Counted from the first letter of the stretch, positions 24,667 to 32,521 are shown. The stretch is DNA of 46,342 nt from Candidatus Woesearchaeota archaeon (GCA_023264635.1 JAHFLT010000008.1:1-46342), one strand, 5' to 3'. Program-made: numbers and translations. Notes: generated by a model from the sequence alone, not told the origin.

Positions 24667-25790
24667 AGCTCCTTGCCAACAAACGTGGCATATCTCTTGT
24701 CCTAGAAGCATTTATCGGTTTTCTCCTCGCAACTTTTGCTACAGTTATCTTGATCTATGTCGGCTTCCGTCTTGTGTCCCTTCTTATTCCACCAACAATA
24801 GATCCTGCTACTGAAGCAAATATGAACAATCTTGTTAAAGCCATCAATTTACTTAATTCTGGGAATAAAGAGAAGGATGTCATACGTCATTTTCCATTCC
24901 ATATAGGGGAGGACTATATTCTTGTGGGATTCCCAAAAGGACAAGGCATCATCGATGATTGCAGACCGTTGTCATTACCTTCAGCAATACAACGTCCTCT
25001 GCAGTGCGGAGATAATGCATGCTTATGTATTTATAAAAATATTCATGGTTTTGATGATTTAACCAAACAACCTCTGCGTTGCGTTGCGTTGTTCAATGTC
25101 GATATGATTTACAGTCCCTTTCATAGCGATGAAAGTAGTATGCAGCTTCGTTCAGGTTTGGCATCAGCGGTTTCAGAAAACTTGAGGGCGGCACCATTAC
25201 AGGTTAAGCCCAAGGCGTATGGGGGGTGGACGGGGCAATATCAATACTTTATTTTATATGGCCAATGCATGGCACCTCCTGCATTCAGTGTCCAGGAATT
25301 GTATGTCGATATGCATCGTGAAGAAGGCAAGACATTTATTTTCATTGCAGGAGAGTCTGGTCATGCACAAGACAGATATAACGACTTGCAGGAGGGATTG
25401 CCCGGCTTTCCACGTACTTTAGAGAAACAACTGGAAGAACTTATTGCTCTTATAGAAAAAAGCAAAGACCCCTACCAAGTCAATTATGCAGTTTTCACCG
25501 TACTTACAAATCCAGTATTAATCAATAGCTTTTTAGCAACGCACTCACTGGAGGAATTCAAGAAACTTTTCTTCAAGCGCTACGAGAAAAATCTGGTGCC
25601 GATTCCTACATTAACAGAAAGTCATATAAAAGATAATGCAGAACAGGTCTGGGAACAATATGAGAATGTCCTCATAAAACTCGGTTATCCCGGTAAACCA
25701 TGGTACGCAAGTACGTGCGTAGCAGCGTTTAAAACCGGTAAGGAAGAAAACGAGTGCTGGGTGCCCAAGAATAGGGATTTGAACAGGTAA
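24663..25790 (+). CDS. Large pilin-like anchored protein, unknown family
   Basis: 375 aa. NKRGISLVLEAFIGFLLATF is a basic-RG start followed by Glu inside a hydrophobic helix that runs to about residue 42. The ectodomain has a cysteine group near 100-125 (DDCRPL, QCGDNACLCIYK) and 140 (LRCVALF), and a final pair near 351-364 (STCVAAF, ECWVPK). The middle part (FSVQELYVDMHREEGKTFIFIAG) is beta-rich, the later part helical. Translationally coupled to the calcium-loop gene. No recognised domain; size and position suggest a major component or adhesin of the same apparatus. Confidence 0.65.
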   Translation: MKLLANKRGISLVLEAFIGFLLATFATVILIYVGFRLVSLLIPPTIDPATEANMNNLVKAINLLNSGNKEKDVIRHFPFHIGEDYILVGFPKGQGIIDDCRPLSLPSAIQRPLQCGDNACLCIYKNIHGFDDLTKQPLRCVALFNVDMIYSPFHSDESSMQLRSGLASAVSENLRAAPLQVKPKAYGGWTGQYQYFILYGQCMAPPAFSVQELYVDMHREEGKTFIFIAGESGHAQDRYNDLQEGLPGFPRTLEKQLEELIALIEKSKDPYQVNYAVFTVLTNPVLINSFLATHSLEEFKKLFFKRYEKNLVPIPTLTESHIKDNAEQVWEQYENVLIKLGYPGKPWYASTCVAAFKTGKEENECWVPKNRDLNR

Positions 25791-25803
25791 AAACACAATC
25801 TCC

Positions 25804-25827
25804 AGTAACTCATTTTTTTCTGTTACT
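25804..25827. terminator. Hairpin with T-run downstream of 24663-25790
   Basis: AGTAAC (25804-25809) pairs with GTTACT (25822-25827); the loop contains seven T (25813-25819). It lies 14 bases after the stop of the preceding gene. Confidence 0.45.
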
Positions 25828-25900
25828 CTATACCTCCTAATCCCATTTGAACGTCTATAAAAAACTCTGAAAACTAAACTGAAAGTGAAATTCCAAATAC

Positions 25901-25918
25901 TCATTGAAGTATCAATGA
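25901..25918. repeat. Perfect 7-bp inverted repeat between convergent genes
   Basis: TCATTGA-AGTA-TCAATGA. A third half-site, TTCAATGAA, follows at about 25932-25940 over the stop of the regulator gene. It could be a transcript-end hairpin or a binding site. Confidence 0.4.
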
Positions 25919-25932
25919 ATAATAATAATGTT

Positions 25933-26508
25933 TCAATGAAGCATCACTGGGCTTTTCATCTGTTCAACATGGTGAGATGCCAACATTTTCATTCCATATT
26001 CTGAGAGCCTCACATAACTGTGTCTTCCTTTTTTCATTCTCTCAATAAAGTGGAGTTCCTCAAGACGTTTGAGGTAATTTGCAACAGTGGTCTGCATTTT
26101 TTCAACATTCTGGGTCCCATACAGTTCAGCATTAGTTGTTCTCACTGGAACATACTGTGCTCCATGCTCTCGCTGCAATGACCCAATGAGAAAAAGTGTT
26201 TTTCTTTGCTGCTCAGTAAGTATGTCCAGCGATGCCCCATCATATTGTCGTATTATCCTGTTTTGAGCTTCAGTGAACTGTTGATGAACTATTTCCTTTT
26301 CTTCAGATTGCTTCATCAAATGTTCATTGAACTTTTTTTCAACATTTTTTTTCCATTCCTCATGTTCGTTCTGTGCAGCTTCATTTTGTGTAGCAATAAG
26401 TGAGAGTTCCTCTATACGCTCTTTTAGATATGAAATCCATTTTACCAAGAATTCATTATCTTTTTTTACCTGTTTGAATGATTCCCTTACTTTTCTCTCA
26501 TTAATCAT
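25933..26508 (-). CDS. Coiled-coil winged-helix transcriptional regulator
   Basis: 191 aa. Residues about 1-90 are a highly charged coiled coil (KWISYLKERIEELSL, HEEWKKNVEKKFNEHL). The C-terminal half is a MarR/PadR-like winged helix: LTEQQRKTLFLIGSLQ (first helix), MQTTVANYLKRLEELHFIERM (recognition helix and turn), KKGRHSYVRLSEYGMKML (wing). The coiled coil could serve for dimerisation or for sensing a partner. It diverges from the 26662 operon, lies inside the envelope cluster and has a candidate operator in front of it, so it probably regulates the cluster. Confidence 0.75.
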   Translation of the reverse strand: MINERKVRESFKQVKKDNEFLVKWISYLKERIEELSLIATQNEAAQNEHEEWKKNVEKKFNEHLMKQSEEKEIVHQQFTEAQNRIIRQYDGASLDILTEQQRKTLFLIGSLQREHGAQYVPVRTTNAELYGTQNVEKMQTTVANYLKRLEELHFIERMKKGRHSYVRLSEYGMKMLASHHVEQMKSPVMLH

Positions 26509-26530
26509 TTGAAATCTACAAGACTTCTAA

Positions 26531-26540
26531 GCTTAAATGC
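26531..26540 (-). promoter_or_regulatory. TATA box of the winged-helix regulator
   Basis: Minus strand GCATTTAAGC, centred 27-28 bases before the ATG at 26508; leaderless. Confidence 0.5.
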
Positions 26541-26560
26541 GTTTATGTCGTCGGAAAAAG

Positions 26561-26586
26561 TGCATACTACATGTAGATTATGCATA
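26561..26586. promoter_or_regulatory. Candidate operator between divergent regulator and envelope operon
   Basis: A compound dyad: the palindrome CTACATGTAG (26567-26576) is flanked by TGCATA on the left and TATGCA on the right. It lies between the regulator's TATA box (26531-26540) and the TATA box of the 26662 operon. The sequence TGTAGATT from its right half occurs again on the minus strand near the regulator's start (about 26513-26520), as expected if the regulator binds both places. Confidence 0.45.
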
Positions 26587-26631
26587 CAGTATATCTGCCA
26601 ATTCAATTTAGGCACCATTCATATCAAAAGC

Positions 26632-26641
26632 CATTTAAAGC
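26632..26641 (+). promoter_or_regulatory. TATA box of the 26662-29444 operon
   Basis: CATTTAAAGC, centred about 26 bases before the ATG at 26662. Confidence 0.5.
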
Positions 26642-26661
26642 TAAAATATATGAGTTAGTCC

Positions 26662-27048
26662 ATGGTCTGTTGGTCAAAAAAAGGAGCCATGGAAGCAGAG
26701 ACGTTGGTTATACTAGCTGATGTTTTCTTTTTGCTGCTTGTTTCTGGAGTACTCTTATCTGAGCTCAGGGACGTGCAAAAAAATACGACTTTCGAGAAGG
26801 CATATGTAGCAAGTGATCTTGCAGCACTGCTGGCAACAATCCAAGTCTTTGCAGGTGATGTGGTAATAGAGTACACGCTTCCGCTCACGCTCACTGTAGA
26901 ACTGCGTGGAAATGAAGTAGTAGTTTCTGATGATGGAGCTGCTGTAAGTCACATATTTCCCAAAATTATTACATCAACACCCGTTACATTATCTTCTATA
27001 ACAAAATTTAAGATTGTCAAGAAAGGCCGCGAGGTGACACTCTTGTGA
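26662..27048 (+). CDS. Small pilin-like anchored protein
   Basis: 128 aa. SKKGAMEAETLVILADVFFLLLVSGVL: two lysines, Gly, Glu at +3 and +5, then a hydrophobic stretch, the best pilin-type N-terminus of the cluster. The remaining 90 residues form a short beta-rich domain (VVIEYTLPLTLTVELRGNEVVVSDDGAAVSHIF) without cysteines. No family recognised. It opens a four-gene run in which each gene overlaps the next, an arrangement like that of minor pseudopilins in type II secretion loci. Confidence 0.65.
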   Translation: MVCWSKKGAMEAETLVILADVFFLLLVSGVLLSELRDVQKNTTFEKAYVASDLAALLATIQVFAGDVVIEYTLPLTLTVELRGNEVVVSDDGAAVSHIFPKIITSTPVTLSSITKFKIVKKGREVTLL

Positions 27049-27521
27049 AAGCTCAGATTACTTCTACAATACCAATAACCGTTATGAAATATGGCATAGC
27101 AGTACTTCTTGTTTTACTTCTAAGAGCAATAACGCCTTACACTATGGTTATGCATGTGGATACTGGAGAAGCTGAGCGTTATCTTTTTATGAACCAATTG
27201 CTGGCATCGTCGCTTGTGTTAGAGAAAGACGGGTATGCACATGTTGGTGTTCTTGATCCAGCAAAGATATCTACTTTAGACCAGCGCATCACCTACGACC
27301 ATAGACTAGCGGCCAAGATAATACTATCCAACGCTACAGGTACTCTCAATTCAGAAGGATTTTTTCAAGAGGAATGGTATAAGTTGTGGTCTGTACTCGT
27401 GGGCAAGAGAGGTCCTGGCGGCACTGTGAAGGAGGAGAAAATATATTATGTTCTGTATCAAGAAGGAGAAAAACTTATCCCGGGAACAGTGAAGATTGAC
27501 GTGGTGATGCCCATTGGATAG
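27045..27521 (+). CDS. Anchored protein of the pilin-like operon, unknown family
   Basis: 158 aa. GTG start overlapping the upstream stop as GTGA. One hydrophobic helix near residues 14-27 (KYGIAVLLVLLLRAITPY), without the basic-Gly motif of its neighbours. The ectodomain (about 35-158) has no cysteine and includes AERYLFMNQLLASSLVLEK, which resembles the helix after the anchor in archaeal pilin-like proteins. Overlaps the next gene by eight bases. Confidence 0.6.
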   Translation: MKAQITSTIPITVMKYGIAVLLVLLLRAITPYTMVMHVDTGEAERYLFMNQLLASSLVLEKDGYAHVGVLDPAKISTLDQRITYDHRLAAKIILSNATGTLNSEGFFQEEWYKLWSVLVGKRGPGGTVKEEKIYYVLYQEGEKLIPGTVKIDVVMPIG

Positions 27522-28008
27522 AGGATTTCTCGCAGAAGTTATACCCATAGCATTATCTTTGTTCCTCTTTGCGTTCATATTTATCATATTTTATGCACTA
27601 CTCTCCTACAGCGGAGAGCAGCAAACTACGCTGCTTACCAGCGCATCCTCAAAAACATCGTCCATGAATGAACTTCTCTCACTGCTTCAGACTCCCATAC
27701 TCCTTAATGATGAAACAGTGCCACTTGCAGATGCAATGGTCATGGCGATCGAAAGGCCAGAATACCAACTTAGGGTACACGATGAAATAACGCAACATAT
27801 GTTTCTTTTTCATGCTCCAACCAAAAAGACGCTCTGTGGGTATGTCCTCATTCTGAGAAACGGCAACAAAGAAGTACTTTCAGCGCACTCAATACAATTT
27901 GCCACAACAGCATATGTCTATGAAACGTACCCATTTACCCTATCGTCTTACAAATCACCCGGTACTATATACAACGCTGATTTCAGCGTGGAGTGTAGTG
28001 CTTATTGA
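27514..28008 (+). CDS. Anchored protein of the pilin-like operon, unknown family
   Basis: 164 aa from the TTG at 27514 inside the preceding gene's end. MDRGFLAEVIPIALSLFLFA: Arg-Gly, Glu and a hydrophobic helix to about residue 32, so again a pilin-like anchor. The ectodomain has the segment MNELLSLLQTPILLNDETVPLADAM followed by beta strands and two cysteines (LCGYV, VECSAY). Overlaps the SLT-domain gene at its stop (TTGA). No recognised family. Confidence 0.6.
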   Translation: MDRGFLAEVIPIALSLFLFAFIFIIFYALLSYSGEQQTTLLTSASSKTSSMNELLSLLQTPILLNDETVPLADAMVMAIERPEYQLRVHDEITQHMFLFHAPTKKTLCGYVLILRNGNKEVLSAHSIQFATTAYVYETYPFTLSSYKSPGTIYNADFSVECSAY

Positions 28009-29444
28009 AAATGACAAAAGGCGTTATTTTTAGTATCGGACTGGTGTTGATTACCATTGGCTTTTTATCTGGGTTACTGCTCGTCGTCATGACAAAAGAG
28101 GGCAAGTTTGCGCAAAAAGCTATAGGAGAGTATAGTTACCAAATGATTGATAAATTTTATGACATTGAAATTGCTCGTCAATCCCTTATACAATCAGGAC
28201 GTTTTGCATTACTTGCAGCTGAAAAATCTTCTCTCGAGCAAGGGATACGTGAGGCTTGCCCAATGGAAAACGGGGTTGCTGTTTGGTCAGGAGAAACGGA
28301 TTGTTTCCCAACAAAAGATGATTTTGAAAAAAGCATTACGGTCAAAGTAGGAACCCTGCTACAGAAATACCAGAAGAGTATGCTTTATCTTGATGATAAT
28401 TACGAGCTTATAGTGAATGTGCAGCCTTCTCACATAGTTCTCACTGCAAGACCATATAGTTTGGTAACGTACGAAGTAGACAAGCCAAGCCAGAAAGGGG
28501 AACCCTATCTCGCATCCTCTGAATCACTCTCAGAAAAAATAACAACTGAAAAAATCACAGCATGTCCATTTCCCCAACGGCTATTGGCACAGAAATACCT
28601 CGCAGCATTTTCACGGTATCAAACATCCATCTTTGCAGCTTCAAAAAGATTTTCTGTTGACCCGGCACTGTTAGCTGCCCTTATTACAGAAGAAACAAGC
28701 TTTGGCACTAATCCGGAGGCAGATCGTACAGATGACTATGGACGACCAATGAAAGATGGGATTCCGGATTATTTGGCTGGGTGTCGTGTCTGTTACATTG
28801 AAGGATGTCTCGATCATTCAACAGTAAGCGATCTTACTAAAAGCAACTGGCGTGCACCGCCCAATAAACCTGACCATAATATCATGTGTGCAGCAGAACG
28901 CATTGCAGCGTATAAATCAAAAATAGCGTCTGGGGAAGCATTTGGTTGCCTTATGGACTCTCGTTACGATGGGCAATCTGAAAATATGCTCATAAGAAAA
29001 TTGGCTTGCACTTATAACAGTGGGCCAGAAAAGTACTCCTATGCAGAAGAAGTGTATTCTTTCTTTTTACAGTGGAAGGATGTGCTGTGCAAGCAGAATC
29101 TGCTGACGGGAGGCGTTGTAACCAATCCTGCACCGGCACAACGCAATGCAATATACAGTGCAATGCCAGCTTTTTCTTCGGAGATTAATGTAAACATGAC
29201 TGAAATAGAAACAGTCATCTCCAAAGCAAAGGAGCTTGCAGTGCTCTGTAAGACTAATAGTATTCTTTGTCTTCAAAAGTCACCATTTCTTGATGCATCA
29301 TGCACTGCAAAATACAAAACATTGCCAAAAATAGAGCCAGGCAAGTCATTAGTGCTTACGTTCTGCAGTCCCATCACCGCACCTCTGCTTAATGATAAAC
29401 CATTTTACTTAAAATTCTCATTTTTGCTTCCTCAACGTCATTAA
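28005..29444 (+). CDS. Anchored protein with lytic transglycosylase-like (SLT) domain
   Basis: 479 aa from the TTG at 28005; ATG at 28011 is an alternative. TM anchor about 5-29, an ectodomain of unknown fold (30-190), then an SLT-like domain at about 200-365. Its pattern ALLAALITEETSFG places the catalytic glutamate at E230, and LACTYNSGPEKYSYAEEVYSFF (with YNSGP at 337-341) matches the closing YNAGPG...Y motif of the family. A cysteine-bearing insertion lies between them. A C-terminal domain with more cysteines follows. Such enzymes cleave peptidoglycan glycan strands, which archaea do not have; the target may be another cell's wall or another glycan. Last gene of the operon. Confidence 0.78.
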   Translation: MKMTKGVIFSIGLVLITIGFLSGLLLVVMTKEGKFAQKAIGEYSYQMIDKFYDIEIARQSLIQSGRFALLAAEKSSLEQGIREACPMENGVAVWSGETDCFPTKDDFEKSITVKVGTLLQKYQKSMLYLDDNYELIVNVQPSHIVLTARPYSLVTYEVDKPSQKGEPYLASSESLSEKITTEKITACPFPQRLLAQKYLAAFSRYQTSIFAASKRFSVDPALLAALITEETSFGTNPEADRTDDYGRPMKDGIPDYLAGCRVCYIEGCLDHSTVSDLTKSNWRAPPNKPDHNIMCAAERIAAYKSKIASGEAFGCLMDSRYDGQSENMLIRKLACTYNSGPEKYSYAEEVYSFFLQWKDVLCKQNLLTGGVVTNPAPAQRNAIYSAMPAFSSEINVNMTEIETVISKAKELAVLCKTNSILCLQKSPFLDASCTAKYKTLPKIEPGKSLVLTFCSPITAPLLNDKPFYLKFSFLLPQRH

Positions 29445-29462
29445 AAACGTCTTCAACTATAG

Positions 29463-29472
29463 ATTTTTAAAC
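29463..29472 (+). promoter_or_regulatory. TATA box of the phosphoesterase gene
   Basis: ATTTTTAAAC, centred 26 bases before the ATG at 29493. Confidence 0.5.
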
Positions 29473-29492
29473 CGCTTTGATTCTAAAGGGAT

Positions 29493-30077
29493 ATGAACAT
29501 TTTGGCATTTGCTGATTTGCATGCACATAAAGTTTCAATGGAGAAACTACGCAAGAAGAGCAAAGAGGCGGATATAATCATCGCTGCAGGAGACATGTCC
29601 ATCTTCGGGAACCATCTTGATACTGTTATGGGATTCCTGATATCTTTAGGCAAGCCTGTTCTTGTTCTCCATGGTAATCATGAGAGTGAAGAAGAAGTAA
29701 TTGGATTAGTGGGCGGATCCATGCACTTCATCCACAATAGCAGTTTTATGTTTGCAGGAACATTGTTCATTGGGTGGGGTGGTGGTGGATTTTCTATGGT
29801 AGACACTGCTTTTGAAAGGAATATGAAGGCTTTTATTTCACAATGTTCACACTCTAAGAAAACGGTCTTCATTACGCATCAGCCACCTTACGGAACAAAA
29901 CTTGACAAAATCTATGGTAGCTACGTTGGCAACAAGTCTTTCCGTACATTCATCCGTCAAGCACAGCCAACCCTCGCAATAAGTGGTCATATCCACGAGA
30001 CTGCAAGAAAAACAGATCTTCTGGGTAAGACGTTCCTGGTAAATCCGGGACCAGAAGGGATGTTGCTGAAAGTTTAA
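29493..30077 (+). CDS. Calcineurin-like metallophosphoesterase
   Basis: 194 aa. All motifs of the binuclear-metal phosphoesterase fold are present: ADLHAH (7-12), AGDMS, LHGNHES (GNHE), THQPPYG and SGHIHET. Similar to small archaeal YfcE/MJ0936-like enzymes; the substrate is not predictable, possibly cyclic nucleotides or phosphodiesters. Leaderless single gene, convergent with TYW1. Confidence 0.88.
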   Translation: MNILAFADLHAHKVSMEKLRKKSKEADIIIAAGDMSIFGNHLDTVMGFLISLGKPVLVLHGNHESEEEVIGLVGGSMHFIHNSSFMFAGTLFIGWGGGGFSMVDTAFERNMKAFISQCSHSKKTVFITHQPPYGTKLDKIYGSYVGNKSFRTFIRQAQPTLAISGHIHETARKTDLLGKTFLVNPGPEGMLLKV

Positions 30078-30098
30078 AATCCCTCCAATTCAAAATAT

Positions 30099-31037
30099 TC
30101 AGAATTCCATTATTCTTTCTTTGCTGTCTTCTCGCGCTAGCAGCACGACTCTGCTCACTTCTTTTTCATCGATTATTCTAAGCTCGGGGTTGTGTCTAAC
30201 AATATCCAGTGCAAACTGCTTGATTTCCAGATAGGTTGGCATACTGCTTATTTCTAAACGTTCGCGTGAATGACCAATCCACATATAGCCTTTCAGCTCG
30301 TAGAATTTCGCACGGACAGTTTTAAACATATCTGCATATAATTCCGGATGTACCATATTGTACCCCTTTGTGAGCGTCATCCTGATAACAGTACGCTTGA
30401 AATTTGGGAGCATGTTCAATGTCTCTTGTAAGCGCTGCCATGCGTTTGGAGTAATGGGCATTGCGGATTTTTTATAAATATCTTCATTTGGTCCATATAA
30501 GCTAACATACAACTGGGTTGGCTGGTTATCCAGCAATTGCCTTACCATTAAAGGGATAGTCCCATTTGTCACCAAATAAGAAGTGATGCTACGCTTATGC
30601 AGTTCTGCAATGAGCTCAGGAAGGCGTGGATACATTGTCGGCTCTCCAGTCAAAGAAATAGCGAAATGGAGCGGTTTTTTCATCTCATCCAATCGCTGTT
30701 TGTCTACATGTGGATTCCCACCAAATCCTTGTAAATATTTTACCTGTTCACGAATACATCCCTCTATGATGTCAACAGGATTATCAACAGGTCCTTGCCA
30801 TGTGGGATATGTATACTTCGTGTCACGCCAGCAGAAAACACAGCGATGGTCGCACATATGTGTTGGGCTCATTTGTACGCACTGCCATGAGTGGATGCCG
30901 TAGAATTTACACTTGTAGCAGGTATCTACTCCCCTTATCGCTTTTTTTGTCCATTCACATACTTTGATGAGACTGTGATTCCCGACAACACGGTATCCCT
31001 GTCTCTCAAAGTCAAGTCTCTTCTCGGGACTGAGCAT
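30099..31037 (-). CDS. taw1: S-adenosylmethionine-dependent tRNA 4-demethylwyosine synthase TYW1
   Basis: 312 aa, archaeal length without the flavodoxin part of eukaryotic TYW1. Radical-SAM enzyme that builds the tricyclic base of wyosine at position 37 of tRNA-Phe from pyruvate and m1G. The radical-SAM cluster motif is C62-x3-C66-x2-C69, and the second cluster cysteines of the family are C27, C40 and C53. SLTGEPTMYPRL is the SAM-binding region, TSYLVTNGT and YVSLYGPN follow. It shares a central TATA box with the divergent gene at 31091. Confidence 0.95.
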   Translation of the reverse strand: MLSPEKRLDFERQGYRVVGNHSLIKVCEWTKKAIRGVDTCYKCKFYGIHSWQCVQMSPTHMCDHRCVFCWRDTKYTYPTWQGPVDNPVDIIEGCIREQVKYLQGFGGNPHVDKQRLDEMKKPLHFAISLTGEPTMYPRLPELIAELHKRSITSYLVTNGTIPLMVRQLLDNQPTQLYVSLYGPNEDIYKKSAMPITPNAWQRLQETLNMLPNFKRTVIRMTLTKGYNMVHPELYADMFKTVRAKFYELKGYMWIGHSRERLEISSMPTYLEIKQFALDIVRHNPELRIIDEKEVSRVVLLAREDSKERIMEF

Positions 31038-31058
31038 GTTTTATTGGCAAAAGGGGAA

Positions 31059-31070
31059 CTATATAAATTA
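31059..31070. promoter_or_regulatory. Bidirectional TATA element (taw1 / 31091)
   Basis: CTATATAAATTA is centred 27 bases from the minus-strand ATG (31037) and 27 from the plus-strand ATG (31091). The only TATA in the 53-base gap, exactly in the middle, so both genes appear leaderless and served by one element. Confidence 0.7.
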
Positions 31071-31090
31071 TTACTGTTCTCCTACCAGTA

Positions 31091-31570
31091 ATGGATGTTT
31101 GTGCGTGTATAAATACTGCAGAGAAGAATAAAGACTATCTCACTTGGAAGAACATCCATCCTCATGCGTTCCTGAGTTACTTCTTTCTGAGTGAGGATTT
31201 CGGACAAGTGGGATTCTACGATGAAAAGATTGATAAAGTGTTTTCACTGAAATTAGATGCAACAATGAATGTGGTCTCTTCATGGGAGGATGAGGTATTT
31301 TGTGATCCTGAGAAAAAGATAGAGCCATTAGTTTTGGATTCGGTTACGTTGTCGGTTACAGCAATAAAAGAGGCAGCGACACTATTCTTTTCCGAGAAAT
31401 ACAAAACGCTCCAGCTTGTTAAAATGTTATACCTGCTTGAGAAAATGCCCGGGTTTGGTGTCGTTTGGAATATAACATTTGTTACTACCTCTTTTCTCCT
31501 CATTATAATAAAGCTCGATCCACGTACCGGGAAACTTCTCGACGAGCAGAAAACTAACCTTGTCAAATGA
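31091..31570 (+). CDS. Hypothetical archaeal protein, possibly PepSY-like
   Basis: 159 aa. Soluble, no signal peptide. The first half has DYLTWKNIHPHAFLSYFF, the second half ends with VVWNITFVTTSFLLIIIKLDPRTGKLLDEQ, where the order W-x-I-x-F...I-x-L-D-x-x-T-G-K-L resembles the PepSY strand pattern. This resemblance is weak. Divergent from taw1 and convergent to tmk; no functional hint from context. Confidence 0.55.
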   Translation: MDVCACINTAEKNKDYLTWKNIHPHAFLSYFFLSEDFGQVGFYDEKIDKVFSLKLDATMNVVSSWEDEVFCDPEKKIEPLVLDSVTLSVTAIKEAATLFFSEKYKTLQLVKMLYLLEKMPGFGVVWNITFVTTSFLLIIIKLDPRTGKLLDEQKTNLVK

Positions 31571-32254
31571 TTACTTTGTCAAGTAAGGCAGTACGACTTT
31601 CCATATACTCTCTGCTATTGTTACATATGGGAGAATATTCCCCTTATCAACACATTCTATAACTTTCCAATTTCTCTCTCCTGCTAATGTAAGGTACTGT
31701 TCCATTACTCTCTTTTGGAACTCACCGTCATTCTCATGAATATCTGCCTGCTTCCCGGTTTCTTTTGATTCTTTTTCCTCTAATTGTTTGGAAATTTCTG
31801 TAGGAACGTGTAAATAAATAACTAGATCTGAGCGAGGTAACTCAAATATCCCGAATTCTAGCGTTTCAAGCCATTGCAGAAATGCAGGTCTTTCCTTTTG
31901 AGGGAGTTTGGCGCTCTGGTATGTCATGTTTGATTCCATGTAACGGTCAAGTACCACGATATATCCATTGTTCAGCCAGTTCACTAGTTTTTCTTTTTCA
32001 TTAAACCGGTTCACTGCATAAAGCAATGAAGGTAGTTTTGCACCGAGTTGTTCCTTTGAGCCATAACAACCTTGCAAGTATTCTTTAACCATCTCTCCAC
32101 TTAACGATTGGTACTGTGGAAAGTCAAGTAATGCTGTCTTGTAGCTTTCTCTTTTCAGTCTTTCATGCAAGAGCGTTGCCTGAGTATGTTTACCCGTTCT
32201 ATCCGTACCATCTATTGTGATAATCTTTCCTATTTTTTTTTCCAAGCTGCCCAT
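31571..32254 (-). CDS. tmk: Thymidylate kinase
   Basis: 227 aa. Phosphorylates dTMP to dTDP. P-loop GTDRTGKHTQ near residues 16-25, differing from the usual GIDGAGKTTQ; FPQY, then DRY in VVLDRYMESNMTYQ, a LID region with ESKETGKQADIHE and a long C-terminal helix. Start choice: GGTGGAG six bases before the ATG at 32254 looks like a Shine-Dalgarno; the GTG at 32269 falls in a TATA-like box (32270-32278). The box is only 20 bases from the ATG, so either the TTG at 32245 is used leaderless or the transcript starts further upstream, through the structured region. Confidence 0.88.
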   Translation of the reverse strand: MGSLEKKIGKIITIDGTDRTGKHTQATLLHERLKRESYKTALLDFPQYQSLSGEMVKEYLQGCYGSKEQLGAKLPSLLYAVNRFNEKEKLVNWLNNGYIVVLDRYMESNMTYQSAKLPQKERPAFLQWLETLEFGIFELPRSDLVIYLHVPTEISKQLEEKESKETGKQADIHENDGEFQKRVMEQYLTLAGERNWKVIECVDKGNILPYVTIAESIWKVVLPYLTK

Positions 32255-32300
32255 TATATTCTCCACCACTTTTTATACATTGTGCATCACCATAGGCTTC

Positions 32301-32499
32301 ATCAAAAAATTCTCGCTCTCGCCCGGCTCAGCAGATTTTCACCTTTGCATTTTTAGGTGATAGCTGACACAAAGAAGAATCGCTGTTCTCCTTATGTAAG
32401 AAGCCTATTGCTTCTTTGCATTTCCCTAATGTCGTCCCTTTGTCAGCGCAAAATGGGCTACTGATAAGGCTCGACCTTAGGCTGCTGAGCGCTTTTTTG
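32301..32499. ncRNA. Structured non-coding RNA or leader of unknown class, strand undecided
   Basis: A gene-free, comparatively GC-rich segment with nested stems. A closing 9-bp helix GCTCAGCAG (32326-32334) / CTGCTGAGC (32482-32490) encloses: hairpin TCACCT/AGGTGA (32339-32360); helix GCTGACA/TGTCAGC (32363-32369 / 32441-32447), which itself contains AAGAAGC/GCTTCTT (32398-32416); and hairpin TAAGG/CCTTA (32465-32479). T-runs of six lie at both outer ends: 32493-32498 on plus, 32304-32309 on minus. TATA boxes also exist at both ends (32270-32278 and 32522-32533). On minus it would start about 55 bases from the divergent kinase ATG and run toward tmk. I could not match it to RNase P RNA, SRP RNA or a tRNA. 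Confidence 0.6.
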
Positions 32500-32521
32500 G
32501 ATGGAACTATCATTATCCAAA

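Noticed and set aside
32301-32499. RNase P RNA or SRP RNA
   Set aside because: I do not see the conserved GAGGAAAGUC and ACAGAA blocks of RNase P RNA nor the GGAA-tetraloop helix-8 region of SRP RNA on either strand. The structured region is kept as unclassified.
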